This document shows, piece by piece, positions 17,225 through 25,992 of a stretch of DNA of 64,000 nt (positions within the stretch are counted from its first letter, which is position 1; each line of letters opens with the position of its first letter). The translations under genes and the position numbers were made by a program. Below the pieces are notes generated by a model. That model did no database searches. It saw only the letters and a program-made list of their open reading frames with translations, and was not told the origin of the DNA. Origin of the DNA: Domibacillus iocasae (GTDB taxonomy: Bacteria; Bacillota; Bacilli; Bacillales; Domibacillaceae); assembly GCF_001750285.1 (NCBI RefSeq), contig NZ_MAMP01000001.1, positions 186,001 through 250,000 on the forward strand, given 5' to 3'.

Positions 17225-18391
17225 TTATTGAATCGCGCTTTGAATTAATTCCGGAACATCCTGGCGATATACTAGCTGCCAAGACTCTTCCAAATTCTCT
17301 TTTGTTACTTGCACTGCTGGTGTTGTTACATATGAAGGGGCTTCCTTGTCGAGTAAAGCATACCCGGCTAAAATCGCTTCAGCAATTCCCTGATCATATG
17401 GAAGCTGTGCACCAAGTCCTTTTACCGTTCCGCCGGATGCCATTTCCAATCCAACATTTGTACCTAAGTCCGTTGTCGTAATAACAAGATCATCTCTTCC
17501 AGCTGTACGAGCCGCTGATACAACCCCTTCTCCCGGTACATCCCAGATGGCAAAGATTCCATCTAAATCCTGATGCTGTGTCAGCATGGCCGATGCCACT
17601 TTTTCACCATCATTCGGACCTGTAATGCCGCCATGTGCGACAATTTCAATATCCGGGTATTTCTCTTTTATTGTTTCTTCAAAAGCGGTTTGACGCTGCT
17701 TTGTGACAAAGAAATCCGCATCGTGGAAAACTACACCGATCTTGCCCTTGCCATCAAGTTCTTCCGCCATTACCTCTGCAGCTTCTACACCATTTCCATA
17801 GTTATCTCCTGATACAATACTGACAAAATCTTTTCCTGGCTCCAGTCCTTGTGCAGTACCATCCATAAAGACTAATTTAATGCCCGCGTCAGCTGCTTTT
17901 TTGTAAGCTGCTGCTGTCGACACAGGGTCTACAGGAACACTGACAATGATATCCGGTTTTTTCGCAGTGACTGTTTCAATATCAGAAACCTGCTTTTCTG
18001 CTTTAAATTGAGCATCTGTTACTGCAATAACTTCAACACCCATACGTTCAAAGCTCGCTTTTAAGGCATCTGTCTGTGCAGTCATGTAGTCAGTGCCAGA
18101 GTAATGCATGACGAGTGCTGCTGTGTAACTGCCTTCTTTAATTTTTGCAATATCTTCTTCCGTTAATTCTAGTGTTTTCGCTGAAACAGCTTGTTCACCA
18201 AAAGGTCCAGTGCCCAAAATCTCTTTATCTTCAATTTCAGGATTAATCGTTAAAGAACCTGTGTCCGGCATTTCCACTGTTTTATTCGCTGGTTCTTTAT
18301 CTGTCGTCGCCTGCTGTCCCCCACACGCTGCCAGCAAAAGGCTTCCGCTCAATAACATACCTGTTAATAACGGTGCTTTTCTTTTCATCAT
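17225..18391 (-). CDS. Sugar ABC transporter substrate-binding lipoprotein (first copy)
   Basis: The 388-residue protein has a signal peptide and lipobox LLLAAC. The mature domain is of the RbsB-like type with the same family-specific N-terminal segment (GPFGEQAVSAKTLEL) as the lipoprotein at 8101. Likely ligand-side positions by analogy with RbsB are FMDG, KQRQTAF, FAIWDVP, TDLG and AQLPYDQG. Here FMDG replaces FMDN, and HYSGTDY replaces HYAGNDW near the N terminus, so ligand preference may differ between the copies. It is the second gene of the operon, after an epimerase. Confidence 0.88.
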   Translation of the reverse strand: MMKRKAPLLTGMLLSGSLLLAACGGQQATTDKEPANKTVEMPDTGSLTINPEIEDKEILGTGPFGEQAVSAKTLELTEEDIAKIKEGSYTAALVMHYSGTDYMTAQTDALKASFERMGVEVIAVTDAQFKAEKQVSDIETVTAKKPDIIVSVPVDPVSTAAAYKKAADAGIKLVFMDGTAQGLEPGKDFVSIVSGDNYGNGVEAAEVMAEELDGKGKIGVVFHDADFFVTKQRQTAFEETIKEKYPDIEIVAHGGITGPNDGEKVASAMLTQHQDLDGIFAIWDVPGEGVVSAARTAGRDDLVITTTDLGTNVGLEMASGGTVKGLGAQLPYDQGIAEAILAGYALLDKEAPSYVTTPAVQVTKENLEESWQLVYRQDVPELIQSAIQ

Positions 18392-18422
18392 CCTGTCCCC
18401 TCTACATTCAATCTGGCATCAA

Positions 18423-19232
18423 TTATTTTTCAAATGACGATAAGAAGCTGCGGCTTATTTCCGCTCCTTGTTTTGGCACATCGTAACTGTCAAGCTCAAC
18501 CGTAATCCAGTCATCGTAACCGGCTTCATTTAAAAGGCTGATCATTTCATCAAACTTCTGATGGCCTTTTCCCAATGGAAGAAACTCACCATCCGCATAA
18601 TCTTTAAAGTGAATATATTTAATCCGGTCTGCATATTTGCGCACAACTTCTACCGGATCACCGCCGCCTGCTTCAATGTGGGCTGTATCGGGACACAGAC
18701 CAATTGTTGTGAGCGGCATCAGCTTATCTAATTGCTCCGGCGCTTCAACAGTCGTTCCAAGATGCGGGTGATATGTTGGAATCAATCCATGTTTTTCCGC
18801 AATCTCCTTTACTTGATCCAATGCTTTTCCTAAATCTTCGAAATCGCTTTCTAAAATACCCGCCGAACGGACAGCTCCTCCGCCAATAACGAGGTGGCGG
18901 GCGCCAAGTTCAGCAGCAAAGGCAGCGACTTCCTCAATTTTCGCTAATTCTTCCTGCAAAACATCTGGATAAATAAAGTTTCCTCCCGTGTAGACACCGA
19001 TCAATGTTAACTTGTACTTTTCCAGCAGTTCCTTAAATTCTTCTTTATTGCTTTTATACTGCATTAGGTTGCCGTCGAAAATTTCAAAGCCTTCATAACC
19101 TGCTTCCGCAATGTCTTTTAAGGCTTCCTCAGTTGAGCCGTTCGCCAGGTAATAAAGATCTTTTATCGAAGTGACTCCGGCAGGATGACCTACGACCCCG
19201 CCCCACGTATTTGTTTGATATCCAAGTCTCAT
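18423..19232 (-). CDS. Sugar phosphate isomerase/epimerase (IolE/IolH-like TIM barrel)
   Basis: The 269-residue protein is the first gene of the operon, and GGGGGAG precedes its ATG. The opening RLGYQTNTWGG and the motifs TYHPHLGT, CPDTAHIEAGGGDP, YIHFKDY and TVELD resemble inosose dehydratase IolE and related inosose isomerases, which use a divalent metal. This supports an inositol-like substrate, but similarity is by motif only. The three LacI operators lie immediately upstream, so this gene marks the start of the regulated transcript. Confidence 0.8.
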   Translation of the reverse strand: MRLGYQTNTWGGVVGHPAGVTSIKDLYYLANGSTEEALKDIAEAGYEGFEIFDGNLMQYKSNKEEFKELLEKYKLTLIGVYTGGNFIYPDVLQEELAKIEEVAAFAAELGARHLVIGGGAVRSAGILESDFEDLGKALDQVKEIAEKHGLIPTYHPHLGTTVEAPEQLDKLMPLTTIGLCPDTAHIEAGGGDPVEVVRKYADRIKYIHFKDYADGEFLPLGKGHQKFDEMISLLNEAGYDDWITVELDSYDVPKQGAEISRSFLSSFEK

Positions 19233-19341
19233 TGTTTCTCCCCCGTTTTGAAGTAGTTTTCAAAAGTACAACATCGATTGCGAATGTGGCTCCACCACCT
19301 CCTTAAAGAGATGAACAAGAATTTTCATTAAAGAATCTATC

Positions 19342-19353
19342 GTAAACGTTTAC
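19342..19353. promoter_or_regulatory. LacI-type operator O1
   Basis: Exact palindrome GTAAACGTTTAC, the copy nearest to the first structural gene. Confidence 0.8.
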
Positions 19354-19423
19354 ACATCAGCTCTTTTTAGCCTTTCAATCCAACTAACTCGTGGATAAAG
19401 GATGTTGATGCTTTACTCACATG

Positions 19424-19435
19424 GTAAACGTTTAC
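19424..19435. promoter_or_regulatory. LacI-type operator O2
   Basis: Exact palindrome GTAAACGTTTAC, the middle copy. Confidence 0.8.
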
Positions 19436-19528
19436 ATTCTTTGTAAAATTATTTGAAGCTTCACTGTTTTCCTGTCCATTCAAGCTCCTGTAACCAAAAA
19501 TTCTGCTGGATACTCTTTTCATTATTTC

Positions 19529-19540
19529 GTAAACGTTTAC
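19529..19540. promoter_or_regulatory. LacI-type operator O3
   Basis: Exact palindrome GTAAACGTTTAC, 22 bp downstream of the lacI-type stop codon. Confidence 0.8.
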
Positions 19541-19561
19541 ATCACATTTTTAAAAATGATT

Positions 19562-20563
19562 TTAACGGCTGCATTTATAGCATGAATCCCGAAGAACAAG
19601 CTTATTCTCTAAAATGAACTGTGTTTTCTTCATTTCCTGCTTTGTCATGAGGCCGATCAGCAATTCCATCGCTTTCGTGCCGATGTCAAAAGTGGGCTGT
19701 GAGATTGTCGTTAATGCCGGTTTGAAGATGGATGAAAACTTTATATTGTCAAACCCGATAACCGATATATCCTGCGGAACCGTTAACCCTTTTTCTTCAA
19801 TTGCATTGACAGCCCCAAAGGCCATCTCATCATTTGCCGCAAACACTGCTGTAGGTGTGTGGCTGTACGCTAAAAGTTTGAGCATCATATTAAAACCGCT
19901 TTTATAAGAAAAATCGCCTTCCTGCACTAAATCGGGCTCAACCTTTACATTATATTGTGCCATCGCCTGATAAAATCCCTTTAGCCTGTCTCTGCCCAGT
20001 ACGCTATTCATAGGGCCTGAGATATAGCCTATTCTCTTATGTCCAAGATTAATCAAATACTCAGTTGCTTTTCGTGCACTGCTGACATTGTCAATTGAAA
20101 CTGTCGGAACATTGACGCCCTCCAAATATTCGCATGCAAGGACGACTGGATATTGGGCGGCTATTTCTTCTACGAGGTTCGCTTCAATTCCTGCGGTCAG
20201 TAAAATCATTCCTGCTGCCTTCTTTTGACGAAGTATGTTTAAATATCCTTTTTCCTGTTCAGGATTATTGCCTGCATCTCCAAGCAAAACCTGATAACCA
20301 TTTTCAAGAGCGACAAATTCGATCCCTCTCAGCACATCGGAAAAGAATGTATTCGTAATATCCGGGACAACCACTAGGATCGTTGTTGTTTCGGACATTC
20401 TTAGCTGGCGTGCTGCTGCATTAGGTTGGTAATTTAAATCTTCAATGACTTCCAGTACTCTTTTGATCGTTTCCTCCGCCACTGATTCTGGCTTGCTTAA
20501 CACCCTGGATACAGTCGCAATTGAAACATTTGCCTGTTTAGCTACCTCTTTTATTCCTGGCAT
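19562..20563 (-). CDS. LacI-family transcriptional repressor 1
   Basis: The 333-residue regulator has an N-terminal helix-turn-helix (IKEVAKQANVSIATVSRVLS), a hinge around NAAARQLRMS and a sugar-binding core domain. It lies directly upstream of the sugar operon and next to three identical palindromes, which are its likely operators. The inducer is probably the imported sugar or an intermediate. It is closely related in sequence and equal in length to the regulator at 34569, whose adjacent operators differ only at two symmetric positions. The ribosome binding site is weak. Confidence 0.9.
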   Translation of the reverse strand: MPGIKEVAKQANVSIATVSRVLSKPESVAEETIKRVLEVIEDLNYQPNAAARQLRMSETTTILVVVPDITNTFFSDVLRGIEFVALENGYQVLLGDAGNNPEQEKGYLNILRQKKAAGMILLTAGIEANLVEEIAAQYPVVLACEYLEGVNVPTVSIDNVSSARKATEYLINLGHKRIGYISGPMNSVLGRDRLKGFYQAMAQYNVKVEPDLVQEGDFSYKSGFNMMLKLLAYSHTPTAVFAANDEMAFGAVNAIEEKGLTVPQDISVIGFDNIKFSSIFKPALTTISQPTFDIGTKAMELLIGLMTKQEMKKTQFILENKLVLRDSCYKCSR

Positions 20564-20748
20564 ATTAGGATTCTCTTTTCTTTTTGTTGCTTTTTATTTA
20601 GCTATAATTGGATTGTAACCGCATTCAAATTTAGTGTCTAACCGCTTTCAGACATGATTTTCTTCCATTCAACAGGCTATTTTCCTAGTTTCAGACTTAA
20701 AAACTGTCCTTTTAAACAAAAAAAGCAAAGATTTTAAAAAATAAAAAA

Positions 20749-20767
20749 CCCAGCAACGTGTGCTGAG
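20749..20767 (-). terminator. Terminator of the kinase/LytTR operon
   Basis: CAGCA-ACGTG-TGCTG hairpin followed by GGGTTTTTTATTTTTT on the minus strand, 10 bp after the regulator stop. Confidence 0.65.
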
Positions 20768-20776
20768 TTCATTGGT

Positions 20777-21487
20777 TCATAATGACATATATCTTTGTAA
20801 TTCATCGATTTTGTGTTTTGAAACCCTTGCCGTATTGTTATAATCTTGAAAATATGCTTTATACATTTGACCCGCTGCTTCAATTTTGGTTAAAAGCCCC
20901 ACGTTAATGATATAGGATCTATGAGATGCTATGAATCTGGAGTCAAGGGCACCTTCTAGGCTGGCTAATGCTTCATTTGTTTCGAAATTATTGTTCTTTG
21001 TATGAATGACGGATTTACGGTCTATTCTTTCTATAAAAATAATGTCATCAAGAGGAATAAAAAGGATATTTTTCTGCTGTTTGATCATTAAATTCTTTTT
21101 AACAGACTGCTCTTTATCCGCTTTTAAATGACCAGCTTGTGCAGCCCTCTCTAAAGCGCTGTATAAACGATTTCGTTCAATTGGCTTTAAAATATAATCA
21201 ACAGCTCTTACACTAAATGCTTCAAGTGCATAGTCGTCATGGCCGGTAATAAAAATAACCTGCAGGGCTGGAAAAAGTTCTTTGCATGCTTTTACTGCTT
21301 CCATCCCATTCAATAAAGGCATTCCAATATCCACTAAAGCGACATCCGGCTTTTCTTTCGTCACATACTTTATTAACTCTTCACCGTTCGTGGCTTCTCC
21401 AACAATTTTATAATGAGGTAAACTGCCGATGAAATATCTTAACAGTTTTCTTGAAGGAGCATCATCGTCAGCGATTAATACTTTCAT
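20777..21487 (-). CDS. LytTR-family response regulator
   Basis: The 236-residue protein has an N-terminal receiver (about 1-120) with acidic pocket DDD (7-9), phospho-acceptor Asp53 (ALVDIGMP), the Thr of FITGHDD and the Lys of ILKPIERN. A C-terminal LytTR DNA-binding domain follows (about 135-236; IDRKSVIHTKNNNFETNE, FIASHRSYIINV). It is the natural output partner of the kinase encoded 18 bp upstream. The targets may include the adjacent LacI or sugar operon. LytTR boxes were not identifiable by eye. AAGGAG precedes the ATG. Confidence 0.9.
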   Translation of the reverse strand: MKVLIADDDAPSRKLLRYFIGSLPHYKIVGEATNGEELIKYVTKEKPDVALVDIGMPLLNGMEAVKACKELFPALQVIFITGHDDYALEAFSVRAVDYILKPIERNRLYSALERAAQAGHLKADKEQSVKKNLMIKQQKNILFIPLDDIIFIERIDRKSVIHTKNNNFETNEALASLEGALDSRFIASHRSYIINVGLLTKIEAAGQMYKAYFQDYNNTARVSKHKIDELQRYMSL

Positions 21488-21505
21488 CTGGTAATCTCCT
21501 TTTCC

Positions 21506-24500
21506 TTAACCATTTCCTTGGTCCGCAGCTTTTTGTATGATGTGTGGCGCCTCCTCGTTATAAACTAGCTTCCAGGCGTCCAGGACATTTTCTTTTGTTA
21601 CTCTTAAAGCTGGTACTGCCACATAGGACGGTGCCTTTTTTCCAATAAGCGCATACCCTGCAAGGATGGCTTCAGCGACTCCCTGCTGGTATGGAAGCTG
21701 CGCACCCAATCCCTTGATCAGTCCGCCGCGGGCAATTTCCACTGCCGCATTGAGGCCCAAATCGACTGTCGTGATGACCAAATCATTTCTTCCTGCAGCA
21801 CGCGCTGCCGCTAAAGCTCCTTCCGCTGGTACATCCCACACAGCAAAGATACCATTCAAATCCTGATGTTTAACAATCATAGCAGCCGCCGCTTTTTGTC
21901 CATCATTCGGTCCTTCAATTCCGACACGCTCCACAATCTGAATTTCGGGATATTTATCTTTTATCGTTTGTTCAAATGCTTCGGTTCTTTGTTTGGTTGC
22001 AAAAAAATCCGTTTTATGATAAATAATCCCAACCGTTCCCTTTCCACCTAATTTTCCGGCCATAACATGAGCTGATTCAACACCGTTTCCATAGTTGTCA
22101 GCGGACACAACACTAACGTAGTCTTTTCCATGATGCAGGTTCTTTGGTATATTGTCCATGAACACCAGCTTTATATCCGCTTGCGCTGCTTTTTTATATA
22201 TGCCTGCCATCCGTGCCGGATTTACAGGAATACTCACAAGAATATCCGGCTTTTCGGTTAAAATGTTTTCAATATCAGCTACTTGCTGTTCCCAATTAAA
22301 CTGCGCATCCGTCACAGCTGTGATCTCAATCCCCATTTTTTCAAAAGTGGCTTTTACCCCTTCCACTTGAGACCTTGACCAATCACTTCGGGCATAGTGC
22401 ATGGAGATGGCTGCCTTGTATTTCTTTTCCTTAATTTTTTTCAGGTCTTCTAAAGATAACTGAAGTGTTTTTGCTGAGACAGCCTCTTCTCCATACGGTC
22501 CAGTACTTAAAATTTTATGATCCGGAATGTTTTGATAAATGGTTTTATTTAACGTTTCCCGGATGACTGTCAAAAACTCTTTTATATTTATAGGCTTCGT
22601 CACATAATTATCGAATCCCTTAGCTAACGCATATTGAATATCCTGCGGCATTGCATTGGCACTTACAGCAATAACGGCAATATCTTTTGTCTGTTCATTC
22701 CTTTTTAGCATGTCAAAAACTTCGTACCCATGAATATCGGGGAGGTTAATATCCATCAAAACCAAATCCACTTTTTCTTTCTCTGCCATTTCTAATCCTT
22801 TTTTTCCAGTGTGTGCTGATATAAGCGTAAAGGACGGCTGCGATTTTAGGATGTTGCTCACTAACTGAAAATTGGCCTCGTTATCTTCAATATAGAGCAA
22901 ACGATAGTGATCTGTCTTCTCATCTTTCGCTGCAGGAGGTTCCACCTGTTCATCCCACCGCATAACAGCTTTTAAATTAGGGGGAACCGGCAGATAAAAA
23001 GAAAAGTCACTGCCTTTTCCTTTTGTGCTTGTCACGCTGATTTCTCCCCCCATTAAGTACACAAGCTGTTTAACGAGAGACAAGCCGATACCTGTACCTG
23101 CTTCCTTTGTGTCTCGAATTCGATAAAATGGGACAAATATTTTTTGATATTCTTCTTTTGAAATCCCTATACCTGTATCCACGATATGCACAACCTGCTT
23201 GCTGCCTTCCTGCCAGCAGGCGATGCTTATTTCTCCATAATCCTTATTATATTTAATGGCATTGTCCAGAAGGTTAAGAAGGATTTGTTTAAGACGAATC
23301 GGATCAGCATGAACCAGGTTATTTTGGGAGGGATTTATTTGGTTATCTATCCTTATGTTCTTTTTCTTTGCCAGCGGCTGGACAATATTGATACATTCGT
23401 TCATAACGGCAAGAAGGTTAACCTCTTCTATAGAAACTTTCAAATTTCCTGTTTCGATTCTCGATACATCCAATACTTCGTTTACTAACTGTAATAAATG
23501 TCTTCCTCCGTTCAAAATTTCCTGCACAAAGTCATGCTGTGTTTCGGTCAAGTCTTCTTCCATTTCCAGAAGCTGCGCAAAGCCAAGAATGCCATTTAGC
23601 GGCGTACGAAGCTCATGGCTCATTTTAGACAGGAAGTCCGATTTTGCTGCATTTGCTTTTTCGGCTTCTTCTTTTGCATGGATAATCATTTTTTCTATCT
23701 TATTACTCTCGGTTATATCTTCAAAATCCCACAAGTATCCACCATTCCCGTTTCCTTCATTGAGTGGAACACAGTTATAGCACAGTATGGTATTTTTGTT
23801 GATTTCAATTTCATTTGTTATTCTTGGCTGACCACCGCGCCTTTCAATTTCTATCTCTTCCATTTCTTTGTCAAAAAGAAAATGTAAATCCGGAGCATAC
23901 TGTCCAATATATAAATCAATCCCGCCTTCTAACCTGAACATTTTATAAAACTTTTTGTTCATGAGGCTAATCTTTTTATCCCGGTCTGTCACAATGACTC
24001 CTCTGTCCATCTGATCAATCAAATTGCGCTGAAAAGCGTACGAATCTATTAACTTCCTTTCCTGTTCTTTTTGAAGTGTAATTTCGGAAAGTGTTACAAG
24101 AGCTGCTTCCTCGTCCTTATCCGGTAATTTAAGCGGATTTGAATTGACAGAAAACCACTGTGTTCCATTATTTTTATCTTTCACTCCTAATACAAAATTT
24201 TCAATAGGAATGCCATCTTTCTGAGTAATGACATCTAGCAGCTCTGCATAAGAAATCGGCATGCCATTTTCTTTTATATACTCCCGCTCTAATCCTGCCA
24301 TAGAATCTTCAGTCAAATCACCTATTTCAATCCCGAATATTTTGTTTGCGCTTTCATTGAGTGTGGTAATTTTGCCGCCTGTTTCGATCAGTACCGCTTC
24401 AGACATCGTTTCAAGCACTGTGCGATATAAATTTTCTTTTTGACGAATGTCTTCTTCCATCTTTTTTCTTTTTGTAATATCAATACAGGTTCCAACTACT

Positions 24501-24817
24501 TCAATGACTTTTCCTTCTGAAAACAAAGGCCTCAAATATGTCACGTACTGTATCCCTTTGTAGTCACTTTCATATTCCACAAAGTGACCTTTCCAGGCTT
24601 TTTCGTAATATGTAATCAATGAATTCGCAATATCAATATTGTCCGGATACAATTCATATACTGTTTTTCCAATAAGACCTTCTGGATGAAAATTTATTTT
24701 ATAAAGTAATTCACCTTCAGAAAATGTATGGATAAATTCGTTATTTTTACGTATAAACTTAAAAATCATACCTGTATCCTGAAAGTCTGCCTGTGAAACA
24801 TGTCCAGAATTCTTCAT
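21506..24817 (-). CDS. Hybrid histidine kinase fused to a sugar-binding-protein module
   Basis: The protein has 1103 residues. Order by motif: three PAS-like regions (about 15-115, 125-250, 260-375), HisKA with His401 (SKMSHELRTPLNGILG), HATPase with Asn519 and GTGIGLSLVK, receiver with Asp689 (VLMDINLP). From about residue 766 to the end it is a full RbsB-like binding domain. This module starts at DHKILSTGPYGEEAVSAKTL, matching the mature N-terminal segment of the lipoproteins at 8101 and 17225. It keeps KQRTEAF, FAVWDVPAEG, VDLG and AQLPY. No signal peptide or membrane helix is visible, so the module should be cytoplasmic. No internal stop or frameshift separates the parts, and AAGGAGAG precedes the ATG. 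It probably senses imported sugar and phosphorylates the LytTR partner, but ligand and direction of control are inference. Confidence 0.88.
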   Translation of the reverse strand: MKNSGHVSQADFQDTGMIFKFIRKNNEFIHTFSEGELLYKINFHPEGLIGKTVYELYPDNIDIANSLITYYEKAWKGHFVEYESDYKGIQYVTYLRPLFSEGKVIEVVGTCIDITKRKKMEEDIRQKENLYRTVLETMSEAVLIETGGKITTLNESANKIFGIEIGDLTEDSMAGLEREYIKENGMPISYAELLDVITQKDGIPIENFVLGVKDKNNGTQWFSVNSNPLKLPDKDEEAALVTLSEITLQKEQERKLIDSYAFQRNLIDQMDRGVIVTDRDKKISLMNKKFYKMFRLEGGIDLYIGQYAPDLHFLFDKEMEEIEIERRGGQPRITNEIEINKNTILCYNCVPLNEGNGNGGYLWDFEDITESNKIEKMIIHAKEEAEKANAAKSDFLSKMSHELRTPLNGILGFAQLLEMEEDLTETQHDFVQEILNGGRHLLQLVNEVLDVSRIETGNLKVSIEEVNLLAVMNECINIVQPLAKKKNIRIDNQINPSQNNLVHADPIRLKQILLNLLDNAIKYNKDYGEISIACWQEGSKQVVHIVDTGIGISKEEYQKIFVPFYRIRDTKEAGTGIGLSLVKQLVYLMGGEISVTSTKGKGSDFSFYLPVPPNLKAVMRWDEQVEPPAAKDEKTDHYRLLYIEDNEANFQLVSNILKSQPSFTLISAHTGKKGLEMAEKEKVDLVLMDINLPDIHGYEVFDMLKRNEQTKDIAVIAVSANAMPQDIQYALAKGFDNYVTKPINIKEFLTVIRETLNKTIYQNIPDHKILSTGPYGEEAVSAKTLQLSLEDLKKIKEKKYKAAISMHYARSDWSRSQVEGVKATFEKMGIEITAVTDAQFNWEQQVADIENILTEKPDILVSIPVNPARMAGIYKKAAQADIKLVFMDNIPKNLHHGKDYVSVVSADNYGNGVESAHVMAGKLGGKGTVGIIYHKTDFFATKQRTEAFEQTIKDKYPEIQIVERVGIEGPNDGQKAAAAMIVKHQDLNGIFAVWDVPAEGALAAARAAGRNDLVITTVDLGLNAAVEIARGGLIKGLGAQLPYQQGVAEAILAGYALIGKKAPSYVAVPALRVTKENVLDAWKLVYNEEAPHIIQKAADQGNG

Positions 24818-24977
24818 TCGTTTCTCTCCTTGCTCGTTAAAAGAATGTAATCCATATTCATTCTTCCATGATCTTTTCCAGCCAACTTAGCCAGGCTCCT
24901 TGTCATTTTATTTCCCCATTATAAACCTGTCTTTCCTGGTAAGTCTAATGTCTCATACTCGCTCTCCGCATAAAAAA

Positions 24978-24999
24978 GGCTCCTCCGCTGAGAGGAACC
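24978..24999 (-). terminator. Terminator of the VOC dioxygenase gene
   Basis: GGCTCCTC (24978-24985) pairs with GAGGAACC (24992-24999, one G-U). CTTTTTTA follows on the minus strand. Confidence 0.7.
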
Positions 25000-25006
25000 C
25001 TTTTGC

Positions 25007-25840
25007 TTACACAATCAATTGAATTTGGTTGCCGGACGGATCTTCCGTAACATAATCGTTCACAGCTGCTCCTATTCCTTTGAGCCTTGCCACTGCTTCT
25101 TCCCTTGCTTCTTCACTTGGGAAAACAAGCGTGTACCAATTTAAGCCTACACTGTTTTCAGGCCGGCGCGGGGCACCAACTCCCTGCCATGTGTTCAAGG
25201 CAATATGATGATGGTAGCCGCCCGTTGACGTAAAAATCGCCTGCGGATAGTGGCTGACCACTTGAAAACCAAGCCCCTTTATATAAAAGTTTTCCGCTTC
25301 CGGAATGTTTGAAACATGCAAATGAATATGTCCCATCACAGTACCCGCTGGAAGACCGGTAAATTCTTCTTCGCTTTCGGATAAAATGCTGTCTCCGTCA
25401 AGCTGAACCGTCGCCATGTCCACAAGTCCATCATTCCACGTCCACTCTGAAGAAGGCCGATCACGATAAATTTCAATGCCATTGCCGTCCGGATCATCAA
25501 TGTAAATAGCTTCGCTCACGTAATGATCCGCCGCGCCAAACCGCTGTCCTGTCTGAAGCAAATGGCGCAAAAATGCAGCTAAATCTTTCCGTTCCGGCAG
25601 TAAAATTGCAAAGTGATAAAGCCCTGCTGTCCGTCCCTGCTTTGGCATTACGCCATCTGGCTGCTCCAGCGTAACAAGCGCTGTCTTGCCATTCGCTGTT
25701 AAAACCGCCTGCTGCTTTGACTCATTTAATATTTTTAGTCCAATCACATTTGTGTAAAAGTCAATTGAACGTGCCAAATCCGTTACATTAATGTTTACTT
25801 CGCCAACAAATGTATTCGGTTTTTCATGGAAATGATCCAT
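25007..25840 (-). CDS. VOC-family protein, CatE-like extradiol dioxygenase
   Basis: The 277-residue protein is built of two glyoxalase/bleomycin-type repeats (about 10-125 and 165-277). Metal-binding residues are visible as His in GHIHLHVSN, His in YHHHIALN and Glu in YIDDPDGNGIEIYRD. It resembles B. subtilis CatE-type catechol 2,3-dioxygenase, which cleaves catechol with Fe(II). It is monocistronic with its own terminator. No MarR-type repressor is adjacent. A ring-cleavage role is likely, but the substrate is not certain. Confidence 0.8.
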   Translation of the reverse strand: MDHFHEKPNTFVGEVNINVTDLARSIDFYTNVIGLKILNESKQQAVLTANGKTALVTLEQPDGVMPKQGRTAGLYHFAILLPERKDLAAFLRHLLQTGQRFGAADHYVSEAIYIDDPDGNGIEIYRDRPSSEWTWNDGLVDMATVQLDGDSILSESEEEFTGLPAGTVMGHIHLHVSNIPEAENFYIKGLGFQVVSHYPQAIFTSTGGYHHHIALNTWQGVGAPRRPENSVGLNWYTLVFPSEEAREEAVARLKGIGAAVNDYVTEDPSGNQIQLIV

Positions 25841-25992
25841 ACTTGATTCTCCTCTTTATTGTTACCTTTTTTATTTTAGTTACTTTATGTAACTTATTAT
25901 AAAACAAATCATAAAATAGTCAAGCAGCAGATATAAAAGCAAAAAAATTGCGGATAAAAGACATACTAAAAAGTAATTGACAGACATAAAAA

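Larger units (their letters stand above)
19233..19561. promoter_or_regulatory. Control region of the sugar operon
   Basis: This gene-free 329 bp holds three exact copies of the palindrome GTAAACGTTTAC (listed separately), starting 82 and 105 bp apart, enough for DNA looping. A near-perfect ribosome binding sequence AAGGAGGTG (minus strand, 19304-19296) lies about 65 bases upstream of the first gene with no sensible reading frame after it. I could not assign a clear -35/-10 pair. Confidence 0.6.

Noticed and set aside
19262-19300. Short leader peptide starting at GTG after AAGGAGG before the sugar operon
   Set aside because: The GTG overlaps the ribosome binding site and the next ATG is too far away, giving only four codons.
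22500-22560. Assembly chimera between a kinase gene and a binding-protein gene
   Set aside because: The frame is continuous, the module differs in sequence from both nearby lipoproteins, it lacks their signal peptide, and a single stop plus the LytTR gene follows at normal spacing. Long-read confirmation would still be decisive.
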